Source: Pseudomonadota bacterium | GTDB taxonomy: Bacteria; Pseudomonadota; Alphaproteobacteria; SMXQ01 | DNA: 34,022 nt | Direction: 5' to 3' | Assembly (NCBI GenBank): GCA_022566265.1 | Contig: JADFJG010000008.1 | Coordinates: forward strand, 15,006-49,027 | Position numbers and translations under genes: made by a program | Shown here: positions 8,829 to 18,123 of the stretch, piece after piece | How positions within the stretch are numbered: position 1 is the stretch's first letter | Layout: each line of letters opens with the position of its first letter | Notes under the pieces: model-generated | What the model was told of the DNA's origin: nothing | What the model saw: only the letters and a program-made list of their open reading frames with translations | Databases searched by the model: none

Positions 8829-9302
8829 TCAACCCTTTTGGCGCATAAGGCGATCCTTCTCCCGCGACCAGTCGCGCTTCTTTTGGGCCGCCCTTTTGTC
8901 GTATTTGCGCTTGCCCTTGGCGAGGCCGAGCTCGACCTTGGCGATGCCGCGGTCGTTGAAATAGATCGACAAGGGCACCACCGTCATGCCCTCGCGCTGG
9001 AGCGAAGCCAAAAGCCGGCCGAGCTCGCGTTTGTGCAGCAACAGCTTGCGCGGCCGGCGCGGGACGTGGTTTTGCTTATTGCCGTGGCGGTATGGCGGGA
9101 TATGGGCGTGGAACAGGAAGAGTTCCCCGTCCTTCTCCTGGGCGTAGGATTCGTTGAGGCTGCCCTGGCCCTGGCGCAGCGCCTTCACTTCCGTACCGAG
9201 AAGCACGATGCCGGCCTCGAGCGTCTGCTCGATGAAGTAGTTGTAGCGGGCCTTGCGGTTCTGCGCCGCGATCCTGCCGGCGATCAGGCCGCCCCGGGCC
9301 AT
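8829..9302 (-). CDS. smpB: SsrA-binding protein SmpB
   Basis: Binds tmRNA and delivers it to stalled ribosomes for trans-translation. The 157-aa protein has the family features: the N-terminal [20 protein letters not shown] (16-35), [17 protein letters not shown], the HIPPYRHGN strand, and the basic C-terminal tail [20 protein letters not shown] that enters the mRNA channel. The start lies only 7 bp after the dapA stop, so both are almost certainly in one operon. No tmRNA gene was seen in this window. Confidence 0.97.
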   Translation of the reverse strand: MARGGLIAGRIAAQNRKARYNYFIEQTLEAGIVLLGTEVKALRQGQGSLNESYAQEKDGELFLFHAHIPPYRHGNKQNHVPRRPRKLLLHKRELGRLLASLQREGMTVVPLSIYFNDRGIAKVELGLAKGKRKYDKRAAQKKRDWSREKDRLMRQKG

Positions 9303-9309
9303 GGCGCGA

Positions 9310-10185
9310 TCACCTCAGCAGGCCAGCGGCGCGAAGCGCATCGCTGACCGCCGTCTTGGAGGCTTCGGCCAATTCGCAAAGCGGGGCCCGGACCTCATCG
9401 GCGCACCTGCCAAGGAGCGAGGCGGCGTACTTGACCGGCGCCGGATTGGATTCGACGAACAGGGCGTCATGGACCGGCATCAGGCGGTCGTTCAGTTCCG
9501 CCACCGTGCTCAGATCCCCCGCCGTCCAGGCCTCGAACAGCGCCACGCACAGCTTCGGTGCGATATTGGAGGTCACCGAAATGCAGCCGTGCCCGCCTTG
9601 GGCGAAGAACGGCACGGCGGTCGCGTCCTCGCCCGAGAGCTGGCAGAAATCGGCGCCGATGGCGAGGCGCGTCAACGCCGGGCGCACGAGGTCGGCGGTG
9701 GCGTCCTTGACGCCCACGATGTTGGCGTGCTTGGCAAGCCTGGCCATGGTCTCGATCGTCATGTCGACCACCGAGCGCGCCGGGATGTTGTAGATCACGA
9801 TCGGAATATCGACGGCGTCGGCGACGGCCGAAAAGTGGCGGTACATGCCCTCCTGGGTCGGCTTGTTGTAATAGGGCGTCACCATCAGCGCGCCGGCGGC
9901 GCCGGCCTCCTTGGCGTGCCGCGTGAGCCCGATCGCCTCGTCCGTCGAATTCGATCCGGTGCCGGCGATCACCGGCACCCGGCCATCGGCGATCTCGATG
10001 CAGAGCTCGACCACCCGCATGTGCTCCTCGTGGCTCAAGGTCGGCGATTCGCCCGTGGTGCCGCACGGCACCAGGCCGTGGATGCCCTCGCCGATCTGCC
10101 ACTCGACGTGGGACCTGAACGCCTCCTCGTCCACTTTCCCGTCCTTGAACGGGGTAATGAGGGCGGTGTTGTATCCCTTGAACAT
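9310..10185 (-). CDS. dapA: 4-hydroxy-tetrahydrodipicolinate synthase
   Basis: Condenses pyruvate and aspartate semialdehyde at the branch point to lysine and diaminopimelate. The open frame runs further upstream, but the family N-terminus ([13 protein letters not shown]) starts at the ATG at 10185, preceded by GGGAGAGG. This gives 291 aa, the normal size. Thr43/Thr44 (CGTTGES), Tyr132 (IYNIPAR) and the Schiff-base lysine Lys160 (IVGVKDA) are all present. smpB follows after 7 bp. A promoter with 17-bp spacing precedes it (10220-10248), divergent from the lytic transglycosylase gene, so two cell-wall-related genes share one control region. Confidence 0.96.
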   Translation of the reverse strand: MFKGYNTALITPFKDGKVDEEAFRSHVEWQIGEGIHGLVPCGTTGESPTLSHEEHMRVVELCIEIADGRVPVIAGTGSNSTDEAIGLTRHAKEAGAAGALMVTPYYNKPTQEGMYRHFSAVADAVDIPIVIYNIPARSVVDMTIETMARLAKHANIVGVKDATADLVRPALTRLAIGADFCQLSGEDATAVPFFAQGGHGCISVTSNIAPKLCVALFEAWTAGDLSTVAELNDRLMPVHDALFVESNPAPVKYAASLLGRCADEVRAPLCELAEASKTAVSDALRAAGLLR

Positions 10186-10219
10186 GGCCCTCTCCCAGAT
10201 CGCCCATAGATTCGGTCTG

Positions 10220-10248
10220 AAAATAGCCCCAGAGGAGCGGTGCGGCAA
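10220..10248 (-). promoter_or_regulatory. Sigma70-type promoter for dapA-smpB
   Basis: Minus-strand TTGCCG (10243-10248) and TATTTT (10220-10225) are separated by 17 bp, giving a predicted leader of about 30 nt before the dapA ATG. Confidence 0.55.
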
Positions 10249-10267
10249 GGGCGAGAGCCGGGCGCTA

Positions 10268-10296
10268 TTGCCCAGCGCCCCCCCGCCCCCTACATT
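10268..10296 (+). promoter_or_regulatory. Sigma70-type promoter for the lytic transglycosylase gene
   Basis: Plus-strand TTGCCC (10268-10273) and TACATT (10291-10296) have a 17-bp spacer made almost only of C. Start of transcription would be near 10303, about 55 nt before the GTG start. It faces away from the dapA promoter 20 bp to its left. Confidence 0.5.
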
Positions 10297-10357
10297 ACGT
10301 CGATACGCGACGCGATGAGAACACGGACCGTTTTCCTTCACCGGCGGGGAGCAGAGC

Positions 10358-12337
10358 GTGAAGAAGCATTGGTTGGCCGCCTTCGCCCTCGCCGCGGCGC
10401 TTGATCTTGGCGCCCTTCCGGCCAAGGCTTCCCATATATCTGCGGTCCCCCCCAGCCCGCCGGCCCAGCGCTATCAAGCCCAGGTCTTCGCCGCCATCGA
10501 GGCGGCCCGTTGGAAGACCGCCTATGCCCTGGCGGCGCGCGCCAACGATAAGGTGTTCGCCAAACTCGTCGCCTGGATCGATTACACCCAGCTCGGCTCC
10601 AGGGCCCGCTTCGCCGATATCGCCGCCTTCATGGAGCAAAATCCCGATTGGCCGGACCCGCACGTCCTGCAGCGCAACGCCGAGGAGGCGTTGGCCGACT
10701 CCATCCCCGCCGCCACGGTCATCGACTGGTTTTCCCGCCGCCGGCCGCTGACGGTCAGGGGCCGGATGCGCCTCGCCCAGGCGTTGCTGGACAGCGGCGA
10801 GACCGAGAGAGCCCGGACCCTGTTGCGCGAGACCTGGGTCGAAAGCAATTTCGCGCGACTCCGGGAACGTTATTTCCTCAAGCGTTACCGCAAGTTCCTG
10901 CGCAAAGCCGATCACGCCGGGCGGCTCGACCGCCTGCTCTGGGCCGGCAGGACCTGGGAAGCGCGGCGTATGTTGCGCCGGGTGGACGCCGGCCAGCGGG
11001 CGCTGGCGGTGGCGCGCATCAGGCTGCGCCGGTTCCAGGGCGGGGTCGACTGGGCGATCCGCCAGGTGCCTGCGGCGCTGACCGAAAATCTCGGTCTCAT
11101 TTACGAACGGTTGCGCTGGCGCCGGCGCAAGGGCCGCGACGCCGATGCCCGCGCGCTGTTGAATAGCCTGCCGCCGGCCCTCACCCGGCCGCCCGAAATC
11201 TGGTGGCGCGAACGCGCCGTCATCGCGCGGCGCGCACTGAGAGGCGGTGAGATTTCGGTCGCCTACGCGCTAGTCAGCGCGCATCGCCAGACCCGCGGCA
11301 AGAATTTCGCCGAGGCCGAATGGCTCGCCGGCTGGATATCGCTACGCTTCCTCGACGACGCCGGAGCCGCGCTCAAGCACTTCTCCGCCCTTCACGCCAA
11401 TGTCAGATATCCCATCAGCCTCGCGCGCGGCGCCTATTGGGCCGGCCGCGCCGCCGAGGCCATGGGTAATGGCCTCCTCGCCCAGCAGTGGTACGCCAAG
11501 GCGGCGACCCACGTCACCACTTTCTACGGCCAGCTCGCGGCCTCGCGCTTGAAAGATCGGGCGCCGGCGGCGATACCGAAGGAACCGGCGCCGGACGCGG
11601 CAACGGCCCAGGCGTTCGCCGAAAGGGAGCTCGTCAAGGCCACGCGCCTGCTTGGCGCCAGCCCTAACCCCAAGCACATGCGGAGATTCATTCTTTACCT
11701 TAATAAAAAAGCACAAACACCTGAAGAACATAAACTTATCGTAGAGCTAGCGAAGTCGCTTAACCGCCCGGACCTGGCCGTGGCGACGGCCAAGAGATCG
11801 CTGAGAAGCGGCGTGTTCCTGCTCGCCGGCGCCTATCCCCTGTCCTATCTTCCGACCAACCGCAACGGGCTCGAGGCGGAACTGCTGCTATCGCTGCTGC
11901 GCCAGGAAAGCGCCTTCGAGGTCGGCGCCGTCAGCTATGCCGGCGCCCGGGGGCTGATGCAGCTCATGCCGGCGACGGCGCGCCGGGTGGCGCGGCGGTT
12001 GAGGCTCAGATACTCCAAGCACAGACTGCTGACCGACCCCGAGTTCAACCTCGCCATCGGCACCGCCTTCCTCAACGGCCTGATTAACGACTATCGGGGG
12101 TCTTATGTGCTGGCGCTCGCCGCCTACAACGCCGGACCGTCCAGGGTCAAGAAGTGGATCAGGAACAACGGCGATCCCCGCGACAGTGAAATCGACGTCA
12201 TCGACTGGATCGAGATGATCCCGTTCGGCGAGACCCGGGACTACGTCCAGAGGGTGCTGGAGAATGTGCGGATGTACCGGCTGCGCACCGGCAAATCGAA
12301 CCCCGGCTTCGACCTGGAGAACGACCTCAACCGCTAG
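10358..12337 (+). CDS. Soluble lytic murein transglycosylase (Slt70-like)
   Basis: A periplasmic enzyme that cleaves the MurNAc-GlcNAc bond of peptidoglycan to form 1,6-anhydro ends. The GTG at 10358 follows GGCGGGGA. Residues 1-24 form a signal peptide ending in AKA. A long helical superhelix (about 30-480) is followed by the catalytic SLT domain. That domain contains Glu517 in RQESAF, then [24 protein letters not shown] and [14 protein letters not shown]. All goose-lysozyme-like signature boxes are intact. The total of 659 aa is normal for the Slt70 group. It is transcribed divergently from dapA and followed by a gene with its own likely promoter. Confidence 0.93.
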   Translation: MKKHWLAAFALAAALDLGALPAKASHISAVPPSPPAQRYQAQVFAAIEAARWKTAYALAARANDKVFAKLVAWIDYTQLGSRARFADIAAFMEQNPDWPDPHVLQRNAEEALADSIPAATVIDWFSRRRPLTVRGRMRLAQALLDSGETERARTLLRETWVESNFARLRERYFLKRYRKFLRKADHAGRLDRLLWAGRTWEARRMLRRVDAGQRALAVARIRLRRFQGGVDWAIRQVPAALTENLGLIYERLRWRRRKGRDADARALLNSLPPALTRPPEIWWRERAVIARRALRGGEISVAYALVSAHRQTRGKNFAEAEWLAGWISLRFLDDAGAALKHFSALHANVRYPISLARGAYWAGRAAEAMGNGLLAQQWYAKAATHVTTFYGQLAASRLKDRAPAAIPKEPAPDAATAQAFAERELVKATRLLGASPNPKHMRRFILYLNKKAQTPEEHKLIVELAKSLNRPDLAVATAKRSLRSGVFLLAGAYPLSYLPTNRNGLEAELLLSLLRQESAFEVGAVSYAGARGLMQLMPATARRVARRLRLRYSKHRLLTDPEFNLAIGTAFLNGLINDYRGSYVLALAAYNAGPSRVKKWIRNNGDPRDSEIDVIDWIEMIPFGETRDYVQRVLENVRMYRLRTGKSNPGFDLENDLNR

Positions 12338-12421
12338 GCAGCCTGCCGGCGCCGGTGATCCTGGTGCCGCCGCCCCAACCGGGTGCTCACGACTTGATGG
12401 CGGGCCGATCCGCGCCGGTGT

Positions 12422-12449
12422 TTGGCTCAGGGGCAAAAAAGTGTATAGG
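12422..12449 (+). promoter_or_regulatory. Possible promoter for the haloacid dehalogenase-dehydratase pair
   Basis: TTGGCT (12422-12427) and TATAGG (12444-12449) with a 16-bp spacer containing an A-tract. The predicted leader is about 40 nt before the ATG at 12497, which has GGGAGG upstream. Confidence 0.45.
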
Positions 12450-12496
12450 TTCTTCAAACAACACCCGTCAATGAACGGCCCGACAGGGAGGCACCG

Positions 12497-13183
12497 ATGG
12501 CCGAGCCCCAGTTCGACGATATCGCCGCCTGCGTGTTCGATGCCTACGGCACACTGTTCGATTTCGCCTCGACGGTGGCGCGGTGCCGGGATCAACTCGG
12601 CGACAAGGCGGATCGACTCAACGCCATCTGGCGCGCGAAGCAGCTTGAATATGCCTGGACCTGCAGCCTGATGGGGCGGCACAGCGATTTTTGGCACATC
12701 ACCGGCAACGCGCTCGACTTCGCCTTCGAGGTGCTGGGGATCGAGGACCCGGGCTTGCGCGCGAGGCTCATGCAGCTCTACCTCAACATCGATCCCTTCG
12801 ACGATGTCACGCCCATGCTCGAGCGCTTGCGCGAGGCCAAGATGAAACGCGTGATCCTGTCGAACGGCAGCGTCACCATGCTGGTTGCCGCGACCAAGCA
12901 TGCGGGGATCGGCAAGCTCCTCGACGACACCATCTCGATCGAGGAGGCGGGCGTCTACAAACCCCATCCGGCGGCCTACCAGCTGGCGGTCGACAAGCTC
13001 AAGCTGCCGGTCCACCAGATCTGCTTTCTGTCGGCCAACGGCTGGGACACCGCCGGCGGCGCCGCCTTCGGCTTCCAGGTCATAAGGGTCAACCGCACCG
13101 GCCAGCCGGCCGAGAAGCTCGGCGTCGTCCCGGCGGCCGAGATAAGCTCGCTCTCGGAACTGCCGGCCCTGCTCGGCCTTTAG
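12497..13183 (+). CDS. Haloacid dehalogenase, type II ((S)-2-haloacid dehalogenase family)
   Basis: A HAD-superfamily hydrolase of 228 aa. The nucleophile is Asp15 in VFDAYGTLFD. The type II pattern continues with YAWTCSLMGRHSDFW, the Ser of ILSNGS, the Lys of VYKPHPAAYQLAV, and the SANGWDTAGGAAFG box typical of L-2-haloacid dehalogenases. Hydrolysis of short 2-haloalkanoic acids to hydroxy acids is therefore the predicted reaction, though many family members act on other substrates. The dehydratase gene starts 25 bp downstream, so the two are likely cotranscribed. Confidence 0.85.
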   Translation: MAEPQFDDIAACVFDAYGTLFDFASTVARCRDQLGDKADRLNAIWRAKQLEYAWTCSLMGRHSDFWHITGNALDFAFEVLGIEDPGLRARLMQLYLNIDPFDDVTPMLERLREAKMKRVILSNGSVTMLVAATKHAGIGKLLDDTISIEEAGVYKPHPAAYQLAVDKLKLPVHQICFLSANGWDTAGGAAFGFQVIRVNRTGQPAEKLGVVPAAEISSLSELPALLGL

Positions 13184-13208
13184 CACCGAGGGTCGAGGCG
13201 GGGACGAA

Positions 13209-14189
13209 TTGGATCTTCCGGTCGGCTTCGAGGACATCGTTGAGGCGGCCAGGCGCATCGAGGGCGCGGCCGTCGCGACGCCGCTTGTCGAATCGCCGCT
13301 GTTGAACCGCATCGCCGGCGGCCGGATCCTGGTCAAGGCCGAAGGCTTGCAGCGCACCGGTTCGTTCAAGTTCCGCGGCGCCTTCAACCGCCTGAGCGCG
13401 CTCGACGACGATGCCCGCCGCGCCGGCGTCGTCGCCTACTCCACCGGCAATCACGCCCAAGGCGTCGCGGCGGCGGCGGCGCTTCTGGATATTCCCGCCG
13501 TCATCGTCATGCCCGCCGACGCCCCGGCGATCAAGCTCGAGAACACCAAGGCCTACGGCGCCGAGATCGTCCTTTATGACCGCGCGCGGGACAACCGCGA
13601 GGAGATGGGGGTAAGGCTGGCGGCCGAACGCTCGGCGACCCTGGTGCCGTCATACGATGACGCCCGCGTCATCGCCGGCCAGGGGACGGTCGGCCTCGAG
13701 ATCGCGGCGGCGGCGGAAGCGATGGGCGCCACGCTGGACGCCGTGCTGATCCCCTGCGGCGGCGGCGGTTTGAGCGCCGGCACGGCGATCGCCTTGAAGA
13801 CCCGCTGCCCCGGTAGCGAAATCTTCGCCGTCGAGCCCGAGGGGTTCGACGATTGGGCCCGGTCGCTCAAGGCCGGACGACGGCTCGCCAACGCGCCAGG
13901 CGCCCGGTCCTTCTGCGACGCGCTGCTGGCGCCGACGCCGGGCGAGTTGACGTTCGAGATCAACGCCCGGCTGCTTTCGGGCGCGCTCGCGGTGGCGGAC
14001 GAAGCGGTCGCCAAGGCCATGAAGGCGGCGTTCAGCCATCTCAAGCTGGTCCTCGAGCCGGCCGGCGCCATCGCCCTGGCGGCGGTGCTTTCGGGCCAGT
14101 TCGATTGCCATGGCAAGACCGTCTGCGTGGTCTGCTCGGGCGCCAATGTCGATGCCGAAACCTTCCGCCGGGCTATCCGCGGGAAGTGA
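13209..14189 (+). CDS. Threonine/serine dehydratase, short PLP fold-type II form
   Basis: PLP enzyme that deaminates threonine (or serine) to the 2-oxo acid. Start is TTG at 13209 after GAGGCGGGGA. The Schiff-base Lys54 sits in TGSFKFRGA. The substrate loop reads STGNHAQG, and the phosphate-binding loop is CGGGGLSAG. At 326 aa it lacks the C-terminal ACT-like regulatory domain of biosynthetic IlvA, so it is closer to the catabolic TdcB/serine-racemase group. Allosteric control by isoleucine is not expected. It ends 43 bp from the convergent HExxH gene. Confidence 0.88.
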   Translation: MDLPVGFEDIVEAARRIEGAAVATPLVESPLLNRIAGGRILVKAEGLQRTGSFKFRGAFNRLSALDDDARRAGVVAYSTGNHAQGVAAAAALLDIPAVIVMPADAPAIKLENTKAYGAEIVLYDRARDNREEMGVRLAAERSATLVPSYDDARVIAGQGTVGLEIAAAAEAMGATLDAVLIPCGGGGLSAGTAIALKTRCPGSEIFAVEPEGFDDWARSLKAGRRLANAPGARSFCDALLAPTPGELTFEINARLLSGALAVADEAVAKAMKAAFSHLKLVLEPAGAIALAAVLSGQFDCHGKTVCVVCSGANVDAETFRRAIRGK

Positions 14190-14232
14190 ATGAGGTGAAA
14201 GGCGCACCGGCCCGGCGGCCTGGGCGCGTAGC

Positions 14233-14835
14233 TTAGTCGAGACCGAATTTGGCGATATAGCGGTCCCAGATCATGTCTTCGTAGCGGATGGCGTAGTTCT
14301 CGGCAAAGTCCTCGCCGCGGGTCGAGGCGATCTTGCTCCTGGTCGTCATGCGGTCGTGGTGGTGGCCGAGTTCGTGGAGGAACACGCGCAGAAGCTGAAA
14401 GGCCCTGGCCGTGGCCTCGGTATGTTTCCACAGGATCAACTCGCCCCGGGGCTCCGAGGGCACGCCGAGCCGGGCATAGAGGCCCTTGTGCATGTCGTAA
14501 TAATCGCGGCTTTCCTTGGTCCAAAGATCGCGCGGCCAGGCGCAAACGCCGACGACGCCGGCGTCATACCAGCCGTAGAGACCCTCCTCCCCTTCGGCCA
14601 GCAGGACCGCGTTCAACCCGGTGGACAACTCGTCCCAGTGCGGCAGTATCTCGATGAAGTCGAAAATGTCTTTCTTGCGCAGCAGGTGGCGATAGCCGCG
14701 GCCGGGACGCTCCTTATCGATCACCGGGACCTTCTGGTCGGTGTTCCAATAGGTCGGCGTCGGGTCGGTGCGGTTCCTCTCCTGAACCGCGCCGGCGATG
14801 ACCTTGGGGCTGATTCGGCGATTAAAGCGCGCCAT
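14233..14835 (-). CDS. Uncharacterised protein with HExxH zincin-like motif
   Basis: A 200-aa protein not assigned to a named family here. The striking feature is LHELGHHHD (153-161), a canonical HExxH zinc-peptidase helix with two further histidines. A downstream acidic stretch, GEDFAENYA (174-182), could give the third ligand as in gluzincins. Hydrophobic residues around 145-153 fit an active-site helix. There is no signal peptide or membrane segment, so it is probably cytoplasmic. The N-terminal half is rich in aromatic residues (YGWYDAGVVGVCAW at 87-100). AGAGG lies upstream of the ATG. It is convergent with the dehydratase and separate from neighbours; its substrate is unknown. Confidence 0.75.
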   Translation of the reverse strand: MARFNRRISPKVIAGAVQERNRTDPTPTYWNTDQKVPVIDKERPGRGYRHLLRKKDIFDFIEILPHWDELSTGLNAVLLAEGEEGLYGWYDAGVVGVCAWPRDLWTKESRDYYDMHKGLYARLGVPSEPRGELILWKHTEATARAFQLLRVFLHELGHHHDRMTTRSKIASTRGEDFAENYAIRYEDMIWDRYIAKFGLD

Positions 14836-14878
14836 CGGACAAGCCTCTGAGGTTCCTCCCGTTCATCGAGACTCAATA

Positions 14879-14908
14879 ATGCCGCCGGGCAACCATGCCG
14901 CCGGGCAA
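14879..14908. repeat. Two direct copies of a 14-bp sequence upstream of the HExxH gene
   Basis: ATGCCGCCGGGCAA occurs at 14879-14892 and again at 14895-14908, a 16-bp spacing. The repeat lies 44-73 bp upstream of the HExxH gene start, where a regulator could bind. No convincing sigma70 promoter was found next to it. Confidence 0.6.
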
Positions 14909-15061
14909 ATATGGAGCCAGGCGAACAGGCTTCGGCCGCGGCCCCGCGCAATCTGGCGTCACGCGTTGACCAAGGCCTATCCCTCCAGGGACCGTTTCCC
15001 CGGTGGCCTATCGGGACCAATGCCTGGGCGCGGCGGCGATCGAACGCGCCGCGCGATCTCG

Positions 15062-15616
15062 TTACCCGGCGGGCTTGCCCGGCGCGGCCTGGCCTTTATC
15101 TGGTATGGCCAGGGACGACGCCGCTGTCACCGATTCCGGAGAGGACTTGCCGAGCGCCTTGGCCAGCGCCTCCGCCTTCGATGTATCGGCGGGCTTGGCC
15201 TCGGCGGGCTTGGCCTCGGCGGGCTTCGCCTCGGCGCCCTTGCGCACGCTCTCGAGATGCCGGCAATTGCCCTCGAGATAGGCGCCCGATTCGACGATCA
15301 AGAGCGAATGGATAATGTCGCCGACGACCTTGGCGGTGGGGCCAAGCTCGACCTTTTTGGCCTTGATTTGGCCGCTGATCGATCCATGGATGCGGACCGT
15401 TTCGGCCTCGACCTCGCCGTTGATCGTCGCGCTTTCGCCTATGGTCAGGGTCCGGCTTCTGACATTGCCATCGATAATGCCGTCGACCTGGACGTCGCCG
15501 TCACTGATCAGGTTGCCGACGATCCTGAGTGAGGCACTGATGATCGTAGGCACGTGCTGATCCTGGTTAACCTTCGCCGGCGTGGGCGCCACGTCTTTGC
15601 TATCCTTTGAAAACAT
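15062..15616 (-). CDS. Bactofilin
   Basis: A cytoskeletal polymer-forming protein (bactofilin, formerly DUF583) that commonly recruits peptidoglycan enzymes. It has 184 aa. The beta-helical core lies at about residues 25-120 with the periodic pattern GNLISDGDVQVDGIIDGNV, GEVEAETVRIHGSISG and VVGDIIHS. The tail after residue 128 is Ala/Lys/Pro-rich and contains EAKPA repeats. Its start overlaps the end of the upstream M23 peptidase gene by 17 bp, a coupling seen in other bacteria where bactofilin and an M23 endopeptidase shape the cell together. Confidence 0.93.
   Translation of the reverse strand: MFSKDSKDVAPTPAKVNQDQHVPTIISASLRIVGNLISDGDVQVDGIIDGNVRSRTLTIGESATINGEVEAETVRIHGSISGQIKAKKVELGPTAKVVGDIIHSLLIVESGAYLEGNCRHLESVRKGAEAKPAEAKPAEAKPADTSKAEALAKALGKSSPESVTAASSLAIPDKGQAAPGKPAG
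15186..15245 (-). repeat. 15-bp tandem repeats encoding EAKPA units in bactofilin
   Basis: Three near-perfect 15-bp units (15186-15230) and one degenerate unit (15231-15245) encode the C-terminal EAKPA repeats. The period is a multiple of three, so tail length can vary without a frameshift. Confidence 0.85.
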
Positions 15617-16946
15617 ATTTTCCTGCCTGCATAAACTTCAGTGGATCATAGGGTTTACCGTTGACGAGAATTTCGTAGTGGATGTGCGCCCCGGTGGTGC
15701 GGCCGGTGTTTCCCATCAGACCGATCTTCTGACGAAATCCGACTTTCTGTCCGCGGCGCGCGAGGATCTTGTACAAATGGCCGTAACGGGTACGGATGCC
15801 GAGGCCGTGATCGATCACGATCATCCGGCCGTAGGTGGGGTGGCGGCTGACCGACACCACGGTGCCGGCCGCGGTGCTGAACACCGGAGACTTCTTCACG
15901 CCGGCCAGATCGACCCCATAATGCATGCCCCATTTCTTGTTGACCGGATCCCGCCGCTTGCCGAACCGGCTCGATACGTAATAGTGGTCCGACGGCGAGG
16001 TCAGGGGCAAGGTCTTGAGAAGCCCTTTCAACCCGTTCCAGCGATCCATGTGACCGTTGAGCACGGCGAGCCGGGAATCGAACTCATCCTCGTTCTTATT
16101 CGCTTCGGGCTTGAAAGCGATGAAGGGGCCGCCTTGACCGGCCGAGTTGTCGAAAACGCCGCCAAGAAGCTGGTCGGCATCGAGCCCGGTCATGGCGATC
16201 AATTCCTTGAACTCGTCGATTCTGTCGACGGTCCGCTCGGTCAGACGGTCGAGAAACTGTTGCCGCGAGGCCTGGAGATCGACGAGACTTTTCTCCAGAT
16301 CCTTGACGCGCCCTTCCAGCCGATCTTGTTCCTCGATCAACTCGCTACGGTCGAGGGTGGCGTCCTCCAGCCTGGATTCGAGCGATTCCACGGCGCCACC
16401 CAGGCGAATGTTGCGCTTGACCGCGCCATCGAGGGTCACCCTGAGCCGGCCGAGATCCCTATTGGTCACCTGACGCGACGCCCGCGCGACTTTGCGGTCC
16501 TTCTCCGATTCTCCGAGCTTGACCTTGACCGAACCGAGCCGCTTCCTGAGACGGATCCGCTGGGCGAAAAGGCCGCGAATTTCGGCGTGTTTCGCCTCGA
16601 GGTCTTGGTCGAGGTTGCCGATCCGCGCCACCGACCGGGAGACCTCGTCGCGCAAGGCGGCGAAGGCCCTTTCACCGGCGTCGATCTCCCTGTCCTTGGC
16701 GGCAATCACGCTCCGCTGATAGACGGCCGCGACATTGGTGAATACGAACCACCCGCCGATGAGCAATAACACGCCGGCGGCCACCAACTGGGCACGCGGT
16801 GTCACGATGAAGAACTTAAAGCGCTCGTCCCGGCGCAGGATCACCTGCCGTTCCATGAACAGGCGCGCAAATAGCCGCTTGACGGGAATGAAGGGAGCGA
16901 TACCCAGACGCAATAAAAACGCCAAGCCTGATCTGAGTATACGCAC
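15600..16946 (-). CDS. M23 (LytM-type) peptidoglycan endopeptidase with coiled coil
   Basis: Predicted to cut peptide cross-links in the periplasm. The GTG start at 16946 follows GGGAGG. The 448-aa protein has a cytoplasmic N-terminus, one membrane segment at about 52-72, and a long coiled coil (about 78-235). The C-terminal M23 domain follows at about 325-440. The zinc and catalytic residues are present: His342 and Asp346 in MHYGVDLAG, His390 in RYGHLY and His421/His423 in GAHIHYE. The membrane-coiled-coil-M23 layout resembles alphaproteobacterial LmdC-like proteins. Bactofilin follows with a 17-bp overlap, suggesting they act at the same site in elongation or curvature. Confidence 0.92.
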   Translation of the reverse strand: MRILRSGLAFLLRLGIAPFIPVKRLFARLFMERQVILRRDERFKFFIVTPRAQLVAAGVLLLIGGWFVFTNVAAVYQRSVIAAKDREIDAGERAFAALRDEVSRSVARIGNLDQDLEAKHAEIRGLFAQRIRLRKRLGSVKVKLGESEKDRKVARASRQVTNRDLGRLRVTLDGAVKRNIRLGGAVESLESRLEDATLDRSELIEEQDRLEGRVKDLEKSLVDLQASRQQFLDRLTERTVDRIDEFKELIAMTGLDADQLLGGVFDNSAGQGGPFIAFKPEANKNEDEFDSRLAVLNGHMDRWNGLKGLLKTLPLTSPSDHYYVSSRFGKRRDPVNKKWGMHYGVDLAGVKKSPVFSTAAGTVVSVSRHPTYGRMIVIDHGLGIRTRYGHLYKILARRGQKVGFRQKIGLMGNTGRTTGAHIHYEILVNGKPYDPLKFMQAGKYVFKG

Positions 16947-17463
16947 CGGTCCTCCCTGAGTTCAGTTTGGTTTTTTATGACCTTCCGGCCCCGTTTTCCC
17001 GGGATGCCGGAACCCCCGCCCCCCGCCGCGCCGGGCAAAGCCTAATTTGCCGGCCTTGCCGCCATGCGGAACGGTGTTCTTATTATCAGGTCCGGGGCCG
17101 CCGCCGCGCGTTTGACGATGATAGCCAGATGCGCGGTGACAGGCCCAGACAGTGAAGACGGTATCGTTTACCGGTTGGGCTTTCAAGACCTTTCGGCGGG
17201 AATCTTCGAGACGGCGGCGACGGCGGCGGAACAGGACGTGAACCGGGCACAAATAGACGATTTTCCGGGTAATTCGGGCATCCGGCGGGGCCGCGCCCGC
17301 GCCCGCCCGGATACCCCGATCGGCGGGTTTGGCGGGCCTCCCCGGTTCACTGAAAACCTTGGCGCAAAGCGCCCGAGTGGGGTATGTAATAGACACCGAG
17401 GGCCGGCAATTCTTAAGGGGTTTTCCCCCGCCCGGCCATTCGATTTGATCGGGAGTACACATA
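16947..17463. other. 517-bp intergenic region between M23 and cupin genes
   Basis: No believable gene was found here. The left end holds the M23 gene's GGGAGG ribosome site and an A/T-run (16964-16980). A TTCCGG/CCGGAA inverted repeat lies at about 16982-17007. The centre is GC-rich without clear codon structure in any frame. The right end holds the possible promoter of the first cupin gene. It marks the border between the housekeeping block and the catabolic island. Confidence 0.6.
17359..17388 (+). promoter_or_regulatory. Possible promoter for the two-cupin operon
   Basis: TTGGCG (17359-17364) and TATGTA (17383-17388) with an 18-bp spacer; the predicted leader is about 70 nt before the TTG start at 17464. 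Confidence 0.45.
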
Positions 17464-18066
17464 TTGGCCGACGATACGCTGACAGAAAACGAGACCGACC
17501 TTTACATCAAGCCCGGCGAGCCCGGTCACAACCAGCCCAAGGAAGTGGTGTGGGAGCGCTGGACGAAGAAACGCACCTTCGTGCGGGCGCTGGAAGGCAC
17601 TTACGGCGAGGTCTACAAAAGCCTCTACACCCAGCCCCGCGTCTACACGTCGAAGGACTGGAAGTGGAAGGGCGGCCCGCAGAACTACGGCAAGAAGATC
17701 ATCAACCCGCAATCGGTCACCATCGCCCAGGCCATCGAATGCCACCTCGATGTCTACGCCCCGGGAGGGTACGGACAGAAACACGGTCACATGAACAGCG
17801 CCGTCTTTTACGTGCTCAAGGGCAGGGGCCACGACGTCCATGACGGCAAGCACATCCCGTGGCGGGCGGGAGAGGCGCTGATCGTCGAGAACGGCTGCGT
17901 GCATCAGCATTTCAACGACGATCCGGACGAATCCACCGTGGTGCTGATCATGAAGGCGAAGCCCTTGTTCCTGTTCATGCACATGGTGTTCCAGAAGGTG
18001 GTGGAATACCCGCCGACGGAACCGGTCCCCGGCCAAGAGGATTTCAGGCCGCCGGACGACCTTTAG
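17464..18066 (+). CDS. Single-domain cupin protein, incomplete metal site
   Basis: A 200-aa cytoplasmic cupin. The TTG start at 17464 has GGGAG upstream and begins MADDTLTENE. The cupin barrel covers about residues 85-165. Motif 1 is GGYGQKHGHMNSAVFYVLKG, with His107 and His109 but without the usual metal-binding Glu, where Ser112/Ala113 stand instead. Motif 2 is IPWRAGEALIVENGCVHQHFN with His147/His149. It may bind metal weakly or need its neighbour. A second cupin gene follows after 57 bp, so the pair may form a hetero-oligomer equivalent to a bicupin dioxygenase. Substrate unknown. Confidence 0.8.
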   Translation: MADDTLTENETDLYIKPGEPGHNQPKEVVWERWTKKRTFVRALEGTYGEVYKSLYTQPRVYTSKDWKWKGGPQNYGKKIINPQSVTIAQAIECHLDVYAPGGYGQKHGHMNSAVFYVLKGRGHDVHDGKHIPWRAGEALIVENGCVHQHFNDDPDESTVVLIMKAKPLFLFMHMVFQKVVEYPPTEPVPGQEDFRPPDDL

Positions 18067-18123
18067 AACGCTTGGTATCGGAGGTCCGCCGGGCGGCGGT
18101 TAACAGAAAGTTTTGGAGGAAAT

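Noticed and set aside
15186-15245. CRISPR-like or regulatory tandem repeats in bactofilin and the NYN gene
   Set aside because: Repeats are contiguous, 15 or 18 bp, in frame, and encode low-complexity protein tails; no spacers and no cas genes.
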